DNA of 26,055 nt from an uncultured Mucilaginibacter sp. (GCF_946479965.1 NZ_CAMLHX010000058.1:1-26055); one strand, 5' to 3'; counted from the stretch's first letter, positions 15,310 to 24,371 are shown. Numbers and translations: made by a program. The notes: a model not told the origin generated them from the sequence alone.

Positions 15310-15430
15310 TGATAGTTTAGGTGTTATTGGCGATAGTTTGTTAAACGGTTTAGAATTCCTAAAAGTATAACATTAACACCTCAATAAAAACACTAAACCA
15401 GTCTTCGCTATAGTTTATAGATAGGTGGCC

Positions 15431-16135
15431 TTAGCACTCCCCACCAACCTCGCAGCTATCGCCTTCTATAACATCCAGCTTAGCAGTCTTGTTAGCTAAA
15501 GCCCATTCGCTGTGAGCTTTTTCTATCGTCTGTAAAAATACGGCTGTTGCTTGTGCGCCTGATATACCGTATTTATTATCCAGCACAAAAAAGGGCACGC
15601 CGCTTATGCCTAACTGCTGCGCCTGCGCTATGTCTTGCTGTACATCAGCAGTATATTGGTCTGTTGCCAGTATTTGTTCAACAAGGGTTTTATCAAGACC
15701 GATAGATTCGCCTAACCCAACTAATGTATTATGATCTGCTATGTTTTTGCCTTCGGTGAAATAGGCGTTGAAAAGCGCTTCTTCAGCCTCTTCGCCTTTG
15801 CCGTTTTGTTTTGCCAGGTGTGCAAAACGGTGCGCGTCAAAACTATTGGCCACAACGGCTTTATCCATATGGTAGGTTAAACCTACTTCGGCAGCCATTT
15901 GGGTAACATGGTCGTTCATTTGGCGGGCGTAGTCAATTGTCCAGCCCTTGATATCAGCTAAGTACTGCGTTACATTTAACGAAGGATCCGTTTTTAGATG
16001 CGGGTTTAACTGAAAACTTTTCCACTCTATCTCAATATCAGCTTTGCTATCAAACTGCTGTAAAGCTTGCTCGAACCTCCGTTTGCCTATATAGCAAAAG
16101 GGGCACATCACGTCAGACCATATTTGTACTTTCAT
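15431..16135 (-). CDS. DsbA-family (FrnE-like) oxidoreductase
   Basis: 234 residues, thioredoxin fold of the DsbA/FrnE family. The active-site motif CPFC (11-14) follows the first strand MKVQIWSDVM, and a cis-Pro region is seen in ISGVPFFVLDNKYGISGAQ. The absence of a signal peptide predicts a cytosolic protein, as for FrnE. A second Cys pair at the extreme C-terminus, SCEVGGEC (C228, C234), resembles the extra C-terminal redox pair described for Deinococcus FrnE. It probably acts as a disulfide isomerase or oxidoreductase under oxidative stress; the substrate is unknown. Its upstream region holds TTACTTTG, a possible -7 box, and a GTTTCACAATGAAAC palindrome. Confidence 0.9.
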   Translation of the reverse strand: MKVQIWSDVMCPFCYIGKRRFEQALQQFDSKADIEIEWKSFQLNPHLKTDPSLNVTQYLADIKGWTIDYARQMNDHVTQMAAEVGLTYHMDKAVVANSFDAHRFAHLAKQNGKGEEAEEALFNAYFTEGKNIADHNTLVGLGESIGLDKTLVEQILATDQYTADVQQDIAQAQQLGISGVPFFVLDNKYGISGAQATAVFLQTIEKAHSEWALANKTAKLDVIEGDSCEVGGEC

Positions 16136-16201
16136 GGTACAAATTTACCTACGGTTATTTTTAATGGGGTAAGCGCAAAGTAAAATTAGCGGGGTGCGGG
16201 C

Positions 16202-16320
16202 GTTTCACAATGAAACGAAAAGGGCTGTTTTTACAAGATGTTTATTATCAGCATATTACATTACTTTTACAGCTAAATTTACTGACTTATAAGTAGTTTC
16301 ACAGTGTTTCACTACGAAAC
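16202..16320. repeat. GTTTCAC/GTGAAAC repeats between FrnE and the nitrate operon
   Basis: A perfect palindrome, GTTTCA-CAA-TGAAAC, lies at 16202-16216. GTTTCAC recurs at 16296-16302 and 16306-16312, the latter followed by GAAAC at 16316-16320. More copies form the terminator listed next. The stretch 16136-16380 holds no gene. The half-site TTTCA/TGAAA is shared by many regulator operators, so the identity of any binding protein is open. Confidence 0.6.
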
Positions 16321-16351
16321 ATTAATTATTTAATAATCAGACACTTAACAA

Positions 16352-16399
16352 TAAAAAACGTTTCACGCGTTTCATTCGTTTCATATATTTTGTGAAACG
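16352..16399 (-). terminator. Nitrate-operon terminator made from GTTTCAC repeats
   Basis: On the minus strand CGTTTCAC (16392-16399) pairs with GTGAAACG (16359-16366) and is followed by TTTTTTAT, giving an intrinsic terminator. The 25-base loop contains two more GAAACG copies at a 9-base period and the stop codon (16381-16383) of the last operon gene, so the coding end and the terminator overlap. Confidence 0.65.
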
Positions 16400-17817
16400 C
16401 TTACACTTCTAAAGTCATCTTTAGGGGCATCGCAAACAGGGCAGTTATAACTATCAATACTGTCAAATTCGGTACCGGGAGCGACATTGTTGGCCAGATC
16501 GCCATATTGCTTATCGTACCTGCTCAGGCAGCAGCTGCACTCATAAACTATCGTTTTTTCGTGTTGTTGTATTGCATCGTTCGGAAGCTCTGTTAGCTCT
16601 ATCGCCTCGCTCTGCGATTTATAGAAGCTGTTACAAAGCTTTATCAAATTCTCAGCAAGATCTCCCCGCTCCACGTGTTCAACATAAAGCACTTCATCTT
16701 TTGAGTTGGGGTTAAAATCGCGGGTATGCGATATGCTGAATAATACGTCCGTTTCTTTTTTTATGATGACAGAACCGCGCAAACCGGTTTTGGGCTGCGT
16801 TTTAATAGCAAAACAAAGCTGATAAGTGCGCAGATCGGCCTCCTCAAACTGTCGTACCAATTGCAATTTGAGTTCGAGGCCTTCACTGCAAACGTCTTCC
16901 ACCTGCCAGTTCAACTCATTAGCGGCGTGGCGTATATTGAAATGGTATTTGCTCAGTATAAGGCCCCACTGCGGGCGGTCGGCTTGCTCAATACCTTTTA
17001 CAATAAGCGATTTCCAGGGTGTGGTATAGATCTGCCCAATACGGTTTTTTAAACACAGCAGGCAAACATCTTTTAAAAAGCTAAGCGAAAAAAGTTCGTT
17101 ACGGCGGTAAACACCCAGCCAATACTTGTTGCTGTATTTATTGAAACCCTCGTAATAAGGCAGGTAAAAATCCGGAAGCTTTAGGGCTTCAGTGACCTGT
17201 TTAAAAACCACGTTCAGTTTCTTTTGCGACATTTTATAAAACAGGTCGGTATCAACATCCCCCCGGTTATAAAACAGATCTTTTTTCTGCAGGATGGTAT
17301 CTTCAATCGCCTTAGCTAACGCAGGAATATCCTCCGAATAAACCAGCGTAGGGAAACAATACAACTGGTCGGTTTTAGGAAACCTTACATAAGTAAACCA
17401 GTAATTATTTGTATTAGAGGCTATAAAATTGATATGCCCGCTAAAAAACGGAACAAAGGTTTGGTTGCTGTCAACCAGGTTTACTTTTAGTTTGGGCTGA
17501 TAATCAAAGCCATCAAAAATGTCTTTGTAAACACCTTCACGCAGCCAACCGTCGTAGTGGGTAAAAATGGTATCTGCAACGTAAGAACTTATGATATTTG
17601 GATGGCTGTCGCCATCAACCTCATAACTGATCGCTGATTTTAGCATATCCAGCTCCATATCCTCCAGGCGATCAGCAGCAACGCTAAAATAGAGCTGTTG
17701 CCGGTTGCCAAAGCGTATGCTTTCTGCACCGGCACCTTCGGCAATCAGTAATATCTCGTACAAATCTCCAGCAGATATAAAGCCCCCCGGTAAGTTTATT
17801 TTAATGAGATGCTCCAT
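16381..17817 (-). CDS. Degenerate sirohaem nitrite/sulfite-reductase-like protein with C-terminal rubredoxin
   Basis: 478 residues. Residues 1-65 resemble the ferredoxin-like half domain of nitrite/sulfite reductases (LPGGFISAGDLYEILLIAEG ... IRFGNRQQLYF). A second half domain lies near 250-300, with RIGQIYTTPWKSLIVKG, recalling the TPW-type turn of CobG/NirA proteins. In the second catalytic half, where the family has Cys-x5-Cys and Cys-x3-Cys, only C310 and C335 align; the partner positions are Leu and Lys. The equivalent segment of the first half has no Cys. Residues 424-470 are a full rubredoxin: C427xxC430 and C459-P-V-C462. It lies 3 bases after the nitrate reductase gene, so it is surely co-transcribed. 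It is likely an electron-transfer partner or pseudoenzyme; a true reductase is less likely. Confidence 0.75.
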   Translation of the reverse strand: MEHLIKINLPGGFISAGDLYEILLIAEGAGAESIRFGNRQQLYFSVAADRLEDMELDMLKSAISYEVDGDSHPNIISSYVADTIFTHYDGWLREGVYKDIFDGFDYQPKLKVNLVDSNQTFVPFFSGHINFIASNTNNYWFTYVRFPKTDQLYCFPTLVYSEDIPALAKAIEDTILQKKDLFYNRGDVDTDLFYKMSQKKLNVVFKQVTEALKLPDFYLPYYEGFNKYSNKYWLGVYRRNELFSLSFLKDVCLLCLKNRIGQIYTTPWKSLIVKGIEQADRPQWGLILSKYHFNIRHAANELNWQVEDVCSEGLELKLQLVRQFEEADLRTYQLCFAIKTQPKTGLRGSVIIKKETDVLFSISHTRDFNPNSKDEVLYVEHVERGDLAENLIKLCNSFYKSQSEAIELTELPNDAIQQHEKTIVYECSCCLSRYDKQYGDLANNVAPGTEFDSIDSYNCPVCDAPKDDFRSVSVSQNI

Positions 17818-17820
17818 AAA

Positions 17821-20800
17821 TTATCCCGCTTTAGCCATTATATTATTTGCCAGTGCTGCATCCAGCAAACGCTTTACTTCCGGTTTGCATGAACCGCAAC
17901 CCATGCCCGCGCCGGTAGCCGCGCACAATTCTTTCATGCCATGGCAACCACCATCTATTTTATTTTGGATATTGCCAACACCCACATTGTTGCAGCTGCA
18001 AACCAGCTTGCCTATAACCGGCTCAGCGGCATTGCCACTACGCAGCAATTGCAGGCGTTTCTCGCTTAGTTCTGTTTTATTGGCAATTAGTTCCCTAAAC
18101 TCTACAAATTCGCTCTTATCGCCAATTAATATGGCACCCACCAGCCTATCCTGGTGAATGATGCATTTTTTATAGTAACGCTTGGCTTTGTCTATAAACA
18201 CCACTTCCTCATAGTCAGTATCGTTGGGGCATTCTGTTATTCCAATGCTGCACAGGTCAAATCCATGGATCTTGATGATATTCATAAACAGGCTGCCCTT
18301 ATAATAGCTGGCTATGTCGCCGTTCATGTAAGCCGCAACTACTCCGGCCTGCTGCTCGGCTGCTGCCGATATACCATACATGGTGCCGTCAAACTCTGCT
18401 ATCTCGCCAATGGCATAAACATCCGGATCGCTGGTTTGCAAACGTTCGTTCACTATAACACCGCGACGGCATTCCAGGCCACTTTCCTTGGCTATTTCAA
18501 AATTCGGATTAGTACCTATAGCCAATACTATTGCATCGCAGTTTAGCTTGCGCCCGCTTTTTAAGCCAACGCCTGTTAGTTTAGAGCGACCGTAAAATAA
18601 CTGTATCTCGTCGTCATAATAAATATCGCAACCCTGATCTGCCATTTCCTCATGCAAAAGCTGGCTGCCCAATGCATCTAACTGCCTGTTCAAAAACCGC
18701 GAAGTACGATGAATGATAGTGATCTTAATACCCATCTCACGTAAAGATGCAGCCATTTCCAGACCCAACAGACCACCGCCAACTACTACAACATGACCGT
18801 TTTGCGGTACGTGCTTTTTAAAGTTATCAGCATCGGTACGATTACGCATGGTGAAAATACCCGGCAGCTGCGGCACGTTTCTAGGCACTGCTGCCCTGCT
18901 GCCTGTTGCCATCAGCAAAACATCATAGGGCGTTTTAACACCTCTTGAGTCGGTAACTATTTTATTGACGCGATCGATTTTTTCTATGCTTACCCCGCGC
19001 AATAGATTGATATTATATTCCGGCTCTTCCTCGTCCGTCATTTTTACCAGCTGCTCCCACTTCTGCTCGCCGCTTATATAGTCGGGCAGCATAATGCGGT
19101 TATAGAAAGGAAAATTCTCTTTACTAAAGACAGTTATCTTGTCTTCCTTATTCAGTTCGCGGTATGATTTTACAAAACCATAAGAGCCCGCGCCTGCACC
19201 AATTACAACAATGCGTTGAAAAGGCTTTTTATATTTTTCAACCCTTACCGCGCAAAACTTGAAGTCGGGCTCTTTAGACATTGGGTCAATTTGATCTGAA
19301 GTGAGGTTATTGGCCCTGTTCAGATCATTACCCAATACTTTGCCCCAGTGCATCGGCAGAAAAACAACACCCTGCTTTATTTGGGTTGATATTTTGGCCT
19401 TAACCTGCACTTCACCACGCTTTGAGGTGATAACAGCAACATCACCCTCACTAATTTTCAGTTTCCCGGCATCCATCGGATGGATCTCTAAAAACGACTG
19501 CGGATAATGCTGATTAAGCTTATTAACCTTACCCGTTTTGCTCATGGTATGCCACTGATCGCGGATGCGGCCTGTGGTTAACACAAAAGGGAAACGCGCA
19601 TCAGGCATTTCGCTTGTCAGTGTATCGGGTACCGCATTGATAATGGCCCTGGTTGATGGCGTATAGAATTTCTTGTCGGTAAATAAACGCGGTGTACCAT
19701 GCAGCGGACTTTTCTTTTTATAAGGCCATTGCACGGTTTTTCGCTCTTTTAGTATGGCGTAACTAAGACCGCTTATATCAATATTAGTTTTCTCCGTCAG
19801 CTTCGCATGTTCAGCGTAAATAGCCGCCGAATCTTTAAAATCAAAGCCTTTATATCCCATTTTTTGCGCAAAGCGACAAATGATCTCAGCATCAGGTAAT
19901 GCTTCTCCCGGTGCGTCAATTACTTTATTCAAATAGCTTATGCGTCGCTCAGAGTTGGTCATGGTACCTTCCTTTTCAGCCCAGGCAGCAGCCGGCAATA
20001 TCACATCGGCATAAGCCAGGCTTTCAGACCTGTTGGTTACTTCCTGTACCACCACAAATTTGGCTTTCTTAAGCGCCTCCTCTGCCAAACGTACATTGGG
20101 TAAGCTGGTCATAGGGTTGGTGCACAATATCCAGATGGCTTTAAGCCGTCCATCATTCAGCGCCTCAAACATTTCTGTAGCGGACAGTCCGGGTTGCGGA
20201 TTAATTGTCGCCCCTCCCCAAAACTTTTGTAGCTCTTCGCGATGAGCCGGATTGGCCATATCACGATGCGCAGGTAGTAAGTTTGATAAACCACCAACCT
20301 CACGCCCCCCCATAGCATTGGGTTGCCCGGTTAATGACATAGGCCCTGAACCGGGCTTGCCTATATGCCCCGTAATCAAATTTAGATTAATGAGGCTTAA
20401 ATTTTTGTTTACACCAATGGCACTTTGGTTAAGGCCCATTGTCCACATAGAAATGTAGCCACGTGCGTTGCCTATATATTTTGCAGCTAAGCGTATATCG
20501 GTTTCGCTAACTCCGCAAATTAATGCCGACTCATGTACCGTTTTGCTAAATACCAATTCGCTGTAAGCTTCAAACCCTTCGGCATGATTGGTAATAAAAT
20601 CAACATCTATGTCACCATTCTCTATCAATACACGACCGATAGCGTGGTTAAGCGTTATGTCCGTTCCGGGGTTGATCTGTAGATGCAAATCAGCAATACT
20701 TGCGCTATCTGTAACCCGTGGATCAACAACAATAATTTTTATATGCGGATTGGCTGCTTTATGTGCCTCAACTCGTCGCCATAAAATAGGATGGCACCAT

Positions 20801-21339
20801 GCAGGGTTGGCTCCTGTAACATAAAAACAGTCGGCCAGTTCAATATCATCATAACAAACCGGAACGCTGTCTTCGCCCAGGGCTTTTTTATAGCCAACAA
20901 CCGCGCTGCTCATACACAAGCGCGAATTGGTATCAATATTATTGCTGCCGATGAAACCCTTCATCAGCTTATTCAGCACATAATATTCTTCGGTAAGGCA
21001 CTGTCCCGAAGCGTAAATCGCAACTGAATCGGGCCCGTATTTATCAATAAAAGTTTTAAAAACTGCAGCTGCACGGTCAAGCGCATCGTCCCAGCTTACA
21101 CGTTGCATCGGCATGCTTTTATTATACCGCATCTGCGGATAAAGCAGCCTGTCGCTTTTGTCGTTAACTGTATGGTGCAGGTTTATCCCCTTGCTGCAAA
21201 GCATACCCTTGTTTACCGGGTGTGCCTTATCGCCTTCAACCGTAATAGTGCCGTTTTTTTCCTTATTAACAAGCACACCACAGCCCACTCCGCAATAGCA
21301 GCAGGTAGAAGTAAAACTTTCGGTGTTCTTTCTCGTCAT
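17821..21339 (-). CDS. Single-chain assimilatory nitrate reductase fused to NAD(P)H flavoprotein and BFD-like domain
   Basis: 1172 residues. The N-terminus binds a 4Fe-4S cluster (C13, C16, C20, C48), followed by the molybdopterin-guanine-dinucleotide catalytic domains to about residue 690, including the cytosolic NasA-like LTGQPNAMGGREVGG stretch and the C-terminal dinucleotide-binding fold (TTGRIRDQWHTMSKTG). A pyridine-nucleotide-disulfide oxidoreductase follows: FAD site VVIGAGAGSYG (711-721) and NAD(P)H site VVVVGGGLLGLE (849-861). The tail is a BFD-like [2Fe-2S] domain with C1114, C1116, C1148 and C1151. Absence of a signal or Tat motif predicts a cytosolic enzyme reducing nitrate to nitrite with NAD(P)H. 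In Klebsiella or Bacillus the flavoprotein is a separate polypeptide. The MFS nitrate transporter lies 22 bases upstream. Confidence 0.9.
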   Translation of the reverse strand: MTRKNTESFTSTCCYCGVGCGVLVNKEKNGTITVEGDKAHPVNKGMLCSKGINLHHTVNDKSDRLLYPQMRYNKSMPMQRVSWDDALDRAAAVFKTFIDKYGPDSVAIYASGQCLTEEYYVLNKLMKGFIGSNNIDTNSRLCMSSAVVGYKKALGEDSVPVCYDDIELADCFYVTGANPAWCHPILWRRVEAHKAANPHIKIIVVDPRVTDSASIADLHLQINPGTDITLNHAIGRVLIENGDIDVDFITNHAEGFEAYSELVFSKTVHESALICGVSETDIRLAAKYIGNARGYISMWTMGLNQSAIGVNKNLSLINLNLITGHIGKPGSGPMSLTGQPNAMGGREVGGLSNLLPAHRDMANPAHREELQKFWGGATINPQPGLSATEMFEALNDGRLKAIWILCTNPMTSLPNVRLAEEALKKAKFVVVQEVTNRSESLAYADVILPAAAWAEKEGTMTNSERRISYLNKVIDAPGEALPDAEIICRFAQKMGYKGFDFKDSAAIYAEHAKLTEKTNIDISGLSYAILKERKTVQWPYKKKSPLHGTPRLFTDKKFYTPSTRAIINAVPDTLTSEMPDARFPFVLTTGRIRDQWHTMSKTGKVNKLNQHYPQSFLEIHPMDAGKLKISEGDVAVITSKRGEVQVKAKISTQIKQGVVFLPMHWGKVLGNDLNRANNLTSDQIDPMSKEPDFKFCAVRVEKYKKPFQRIVVIGAGAGSYGFVKSYRELNKEDKITVFSKENFPFYNRIMLPDYISGEQKWEQLVKMTDEEEPEYNINLLRGVSIEKIDRVNKIVTDSRGVKTPYDVLLMATGSRAAVPRNVPQLPGIFTMRNRTDADNFKKHVPQNGHVVVVGGGLLGLEMAASLREMGIKITIIHRTSRFLNRQLDALGSQLLHEEMADQGCDIYYDDEIQLFYGRSKLTGVGLKSGRKLNCDAIVLAIGTNPNFEIAKESGLECRRGVIVNERLQTSDPDVYAIGEIAEFDGTMYGISAAAEQQAGVVAAYMNGDIASYYKGSLFMNIIKIHGFDLCSIGITECPNDTDYEEVVFIDKAKRYYKKCIIHQDRLVGAILIGDKSEFVEFRELIANKTELSEKRLQLLRSGNAAEPVIGKLVCSCNNVGVGNIQNKIDGGCHGMKELCAATGAGMGCGSCKPEVKRLLDAALANNIMAKAG

Positions 21340-21361
21340 GAGTGATGTTAAAGGATATATA

Positions 21362-22663
21362 TTATGCAGCGCTGCCCGCCATGTTGCTGTTTAACTCAAC
21401 ATCAGCATTTGTTTGTTTTTGAAAGCGGGTTATTAATATGATAACAGATATTACAATTACAATATAACCTATATAAGTAAATGCCTGTACGTAAGTAATG
21501 GTTTCTGATTTGAACAGGAAGCCAAACATCATACCACCAACGTTACCGCCGGCACCAACAATACCGCTTACCAGACCTACATTTTTAGTATTTACAAAAG
21601 GAACGATACCGTAAGTTGCACCATTTGACATTTTGAGGAACATAGCGAACGTAAGCATAGAAACAATGGCCATAGCCAGCGAACCTGCTTGCGCGAAGAT
21701 CAATAATCCGCAGCCTTCCAATAGCAGCATGGCTGCAAGCAACAAACCTTTTCCGCGCATACCAAATTTCTTGCCTACTTTATCAGACGCTATGCCACCC
21801 AAGGCACGGGCGAAAATATTCATGAAACCGAATATGCCTGCCCAAAAACCTGCCGAACTTTGATTAAGATGGAAGGTGTCTACAAAATGCAAGGCCGCTA
21901 CGTTATCAAATGTAAGTTCCATGCCAAAGCACATAGCATAAGCCAGCATTAAGGCCCAAACGCGCCAATCGGCAAGTACGCTCCAATCTGTTTTTGTAAC
22001 CTTTTGTTTGTAGCCTATCTCGTCGTAATTACCGTTAGGTGTGTCTTTGGTATAACGATGATAAACAAACGCCATAACCAGCATCATTACTCCCGGCACT
22101 ATCATAGCATAGCGCCATGCTTGTGCAGGCGAGTAGCCAAAGCCTACAATTGCGGCAAATATAAGTGGCATTACCATATTGGTTACACCACCACCTAAAT
22201 TGCCCCAGCCACCGGTAATGGCGTTAGCCGTTCCTTTAATGTTGGGTGCAAACATCATTGATGTATGGAATTGTGTTACAACAAATGATGCGCCTATAAC
22301 GCCAATAGCTAAGCGGAACATTAAGAAAGTGGTATAGCTATGCGCTAAACCAACCAAAAATACCGGCACGGCTCCAATAATCAATAACCTTACAGCGGTT
22401 TTGCGCGGGCCCCAGGTATCACATAGTTTGCCTATTAAAAGGCGCGCTATAATGGTTGCTGTTACCGATGCAATGATGATGTTACCCACCTGTGCTTTGG
22501 TAAGGCCAAGTTCGGCACGGATTGTAGGCATTAAAGGTGCCAAACCAAACCATCCGAAGAAACACACAAAAAACATTAACCAGGTTATGTGGAAAGTGCG
22601 CATTTGCACCCCGCTAAAACTGAAGATCCTGATCTTGCTTAATTGATTTGCTATTGTAGTCAT
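21362..22663 (-). CDS. narK: NarK/NasA-family nitrate (nitrite) MFS transporter
   Basis: 433 residues with about 12 membrane segments; nitrate/nitrite porter (NNP) family of the major facilitator superfamily. Two glycine-rich nitrate-signature stretches are visible: ITGGWGNLGGGVTN (about 149-162) and IVGAGGNVGGMMFG near 370-383. The loop-type motif GKLCDTWGPRK (78-88) and Arg residues in the membrane segments (RLLIGK, FRLAIGV) fit the substrate-binding pattern of NarK. It brings nitrate into the cytosol for the reductase encoded 22 bases downstream. The family also contains nitrite exporters, so direction is inferred from context. It sits next to a complete nitrate ABC importer, an apparent duplication of uptake routes. 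Confidence 0.9.
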   Translation of the reverse strand: MTTIANQLSKIRIFSFSGVQMRTFHITWLMFFVCFFGWFGLAPLMPTIRAELGLTKAQVGNIIIASVTATIIARLLIGKLCDTWGPRKTAVRLLIIGAVPVFLVGLAHSYTTFLMFRLAIGVIGASFVVTQFHTSMMFAPNIKGTANAITGGWGNLGGGVTNMVMPLIFAAIVGFGYSPAQAWRYAMIVPGVMMLVMAFVYHRYTKDTPNGNYDEIGYKQKVTKTDWSVLADWRVWALMLAYAMCFGMELTFDNVAALHFVDTFHLNQSSAGFWAGIFGFMNIFARALGGIASDKVGKKFGMRGKGLLLAAMLLLEGCGLLIFAQAGSLAMAIVSMLTFAMFLKMSNGATYGIVPFVNTKNVGLVSGIVGAGGNVGGMMFGFLFKSETITYVQAFTYIGYIVIVISVIILITRFQKQTNADVELNSNMAGSAA

Positions 22664-22694
22664 GCTTTTATTGTTTTTAGTATAGTATTTGATG

Positions 22695-23567
22695 TTAGTG
22701 CTCGTCGTTGATGGAGAATTTTTCTATTAGTAAATTCAACAACCTGTCATGTATCTCCATATACTTAGGGTCGTGTACAATATCTTTTTTATTACGGGGG
22801 CGGCCCAACGGGATATCAACTATCTCTTTTATAGTTGCTGCCGGGCCATTGTTCATTACCACTACTCTGTCTGATAAGAAGATAGCTTCTTCAATATCAT
22901 GCGTAACCATTACAATGGTCTTTTCTCGGTTATCAAGGTTCCAAAGTTTCAGCAATTCAATATGCATGGAGCTTTTGGTCAATGCATCTAAAGCGCCGAA
23001 AGGCTCATCCAACAATAAAATTTTAGGGTTGATAGAAAAAGCGCGTGCAATTGCCACCCTCTGTTTCATACCGCCTGATAAATGGCCCGGCAGTTTATCC
23101 TTATGCTCCCACAAGTGAACCATTTTAAGGTTAGATTCAACAAGGGCGCGTTTCTCGTCGCTATTTAAGTTTGGCAGGGCCGAATCAACAGCTACCATAA
23201 TATTCTTGTAAACGCTCATCCAGGGCAGCAGCGAGTAGTTTTGAAAAACTATCCCTCTATCCGGGCCTGGAGCGGTCACTTTAGCGCCGTTTGCATAAAC
23301 TTCGCCGCTGGTGGCTTTAACCATGCCGCTGATGGTACCCATCAGGGTTGATTTACCACAACCTGAGTGACCTATAAGCGAAATTATCTCGCCTTTTTGC
23401 ACGGTTAAATTAATGTCCTTAACAGCTGTATAAACACCCTTAGGGGTTTTAAAGCTTACTGTAACATTGTTAACTTCTATGCTTGTTTCTGCAGCAGCTT
23501 GCTTTAACAGCGCCTCTGCTACGTCTTCAATATCTTTATCCACTGTTATAACTGATCTATCTGTCAT
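22695..23567 (-). CDS. nrtD: Nitrate/sulfonate-type ABC transporter ATPase (NrtD-like)
   Basis: 290 residues, cytosolic ATPase subunit. Walker A GHSGCGKST (66-74), signature LSGGMKQRVAIARAF, Walker B ILLLDEPFGALDALT and the switch VTHD are all present. An N-terminal extension of about 28 residues, rich in Asp, Glu and Ala, precedes the domain. There is no C-terminal substrate-binding-like domain, so it resembles NrtD/SsuB/TauB rather than NrtC. It lies 18 bases downstream of the permease gene. The assignment to nitrate depends on neighbouring genes; bicarbonate, cyanate and sulfonate systems have similar ATPases. Confidence 0.88.
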   Translation of the reverse strand: MTDRSVITVDKDIEDVAEALLKQAAAETSIEVNNVTVSFKTPKGVYTAVKDINLTVQKGEIISLIGHSGCGKSTLMGTISGMVKATSGEVYANGAKVTAPGPDRGIVFQNYSLLPWMSVYKNIMVAVDSALPNLNSDEKRALVESNLKMVHLWEHKDKLPGHLSGGMKQRVAIARAFSINPKILLLDEPFGALDALTKSSMHIELLKLWNLDNREKTIVMVTHDIEEAIFLSDRVVVMNNGPAATIKEIVDIPLGRPRNKKDIVHDPKYMEIHDRLLNLLIEKFSINDEH

Positions 23568-23585
23568 GATGAAATAATTTAAAGG

Positions 23586-24371
23586 TTAAGCCGCGTACGA
23601 AAAACGTTGTTGCAACCATGTAAAACATTTATCCAGTAATGAACCTACAATGCCAATAATTATAATGGCCACTAATATTTTTGCTACGTTACCGCCGTTA
23701 AAACCTTCTTCCCAAACAAAGTAGCCAAGGCCCATTCCGCCCGAAAGCATTTCGCCTGCAACAATAACCATCCAGGCTACACCGATTGAAAGGCGAAGGC
23801 CGGTTATTACGTGAGGAAGACTATAGGGAACCAATATCTTGGTTAGGTATTTCCAGGTTGAAAAACCAAATGCACGGCTTACGTTCTTATGATCCTGCGG
23901 AACACTTGCAGCACCTACAGCTGCGTTTATTAACGTCGGCCACAATGAACAGATGAATATCATAAAAATGCTTGCCTTAGGCGAATCCTGAAAAATGGCC
24001 AAACCTAAAGGGAACCATGCTAAAGGCGATACCGGGCGCAATATTTGTACAATAGGGTTAACCATGCGCATTGCTATTGTACTGCTTCCCATAAGCATAC
24101 CTAACGGAATTGCCAATAAACTGCCTAACCCGAATCCTATACCTACCCTGCCTAATGAGCTAAATAGTTTTGTGCCGATGCCCTTGTAATCGGGATCATC
24201 CTGAAATGGTTGCTGCATCACTTCTTTAAAAACCACCCAGGTATCTTGCGGGCTTGGTATTTCGTTGCTGGTCAATTTTGATATACCTGCCCAGATACCG
24301 CCCAATATGAACATGCCTGCACAGAAGTACCCGAAGGAAATTAATGACTGCACTGAAAATATCTTTTTCAT
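23586..24371 (-). CDS. nrtB: Nitrate-type ABC transporter permease (NrtB-like)
   Basis: 261 residues from the ATG at 24369-24371; the frame extends upstream only to a TTG at 24410, which is less likely. About six membrane segments are present, with the binding-protein-dependent permease coupling loop (EAA-type) in GAASVPQDHKNVSRAFGFSTWKYLTKI, followed by LPHVITGLRLSIGVAWMVIVAGEM, typical of the SsuC/TauC/NrtB permeases. It would form the membrane channel with the ATPase encoded 18 bases downstream and the binding protein encoded upstream. The substrate is inferred from the adjacent CmpA/NrtA-type binding protein and the nitrate reductase. Confidence 0.88.
   Translation of the reverse strand: MKKIFSVQSLISFGYFCAGMFILGGIWAGISKLTSNEIPSPQDTWVVFKEVMQQPFQDDPDYKGIGTKLFSSLGRVGIGFGLGSLLAIPLGMLMGSSTIAMRMVNPIVQILRPVSPLAWFPLGLAIFQDSPKASIFMIFICSLWPTLINAAVGAASVPQDHKNVSRAFGFSTWKYLTKILVPYSLPHVITGLRLSIGVAWMVIVAGEMLSGGMGLGYFVWEEGFNGGNVAKILVAIIIIGIVGSLLDKCFTWLQQRFSYAA

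Noticed and set aside
16136..16143. TAAATTTG as the FrnE -7 box
   Set aside because: It ends right at the ATG, which would leave almost no leader, and no TTG lies at 17-23 bases upstream. TTACTTTG further upstream is a better but still unproven candidate.
16202..16399. LacI-type operators or a CRISPR array
   Set aside because: LacI-type sites have the order TGAAAC-GTTTCA, opposite to these palindromes. Spacing of the repeats is irregular and units are far too short for CRISPR.
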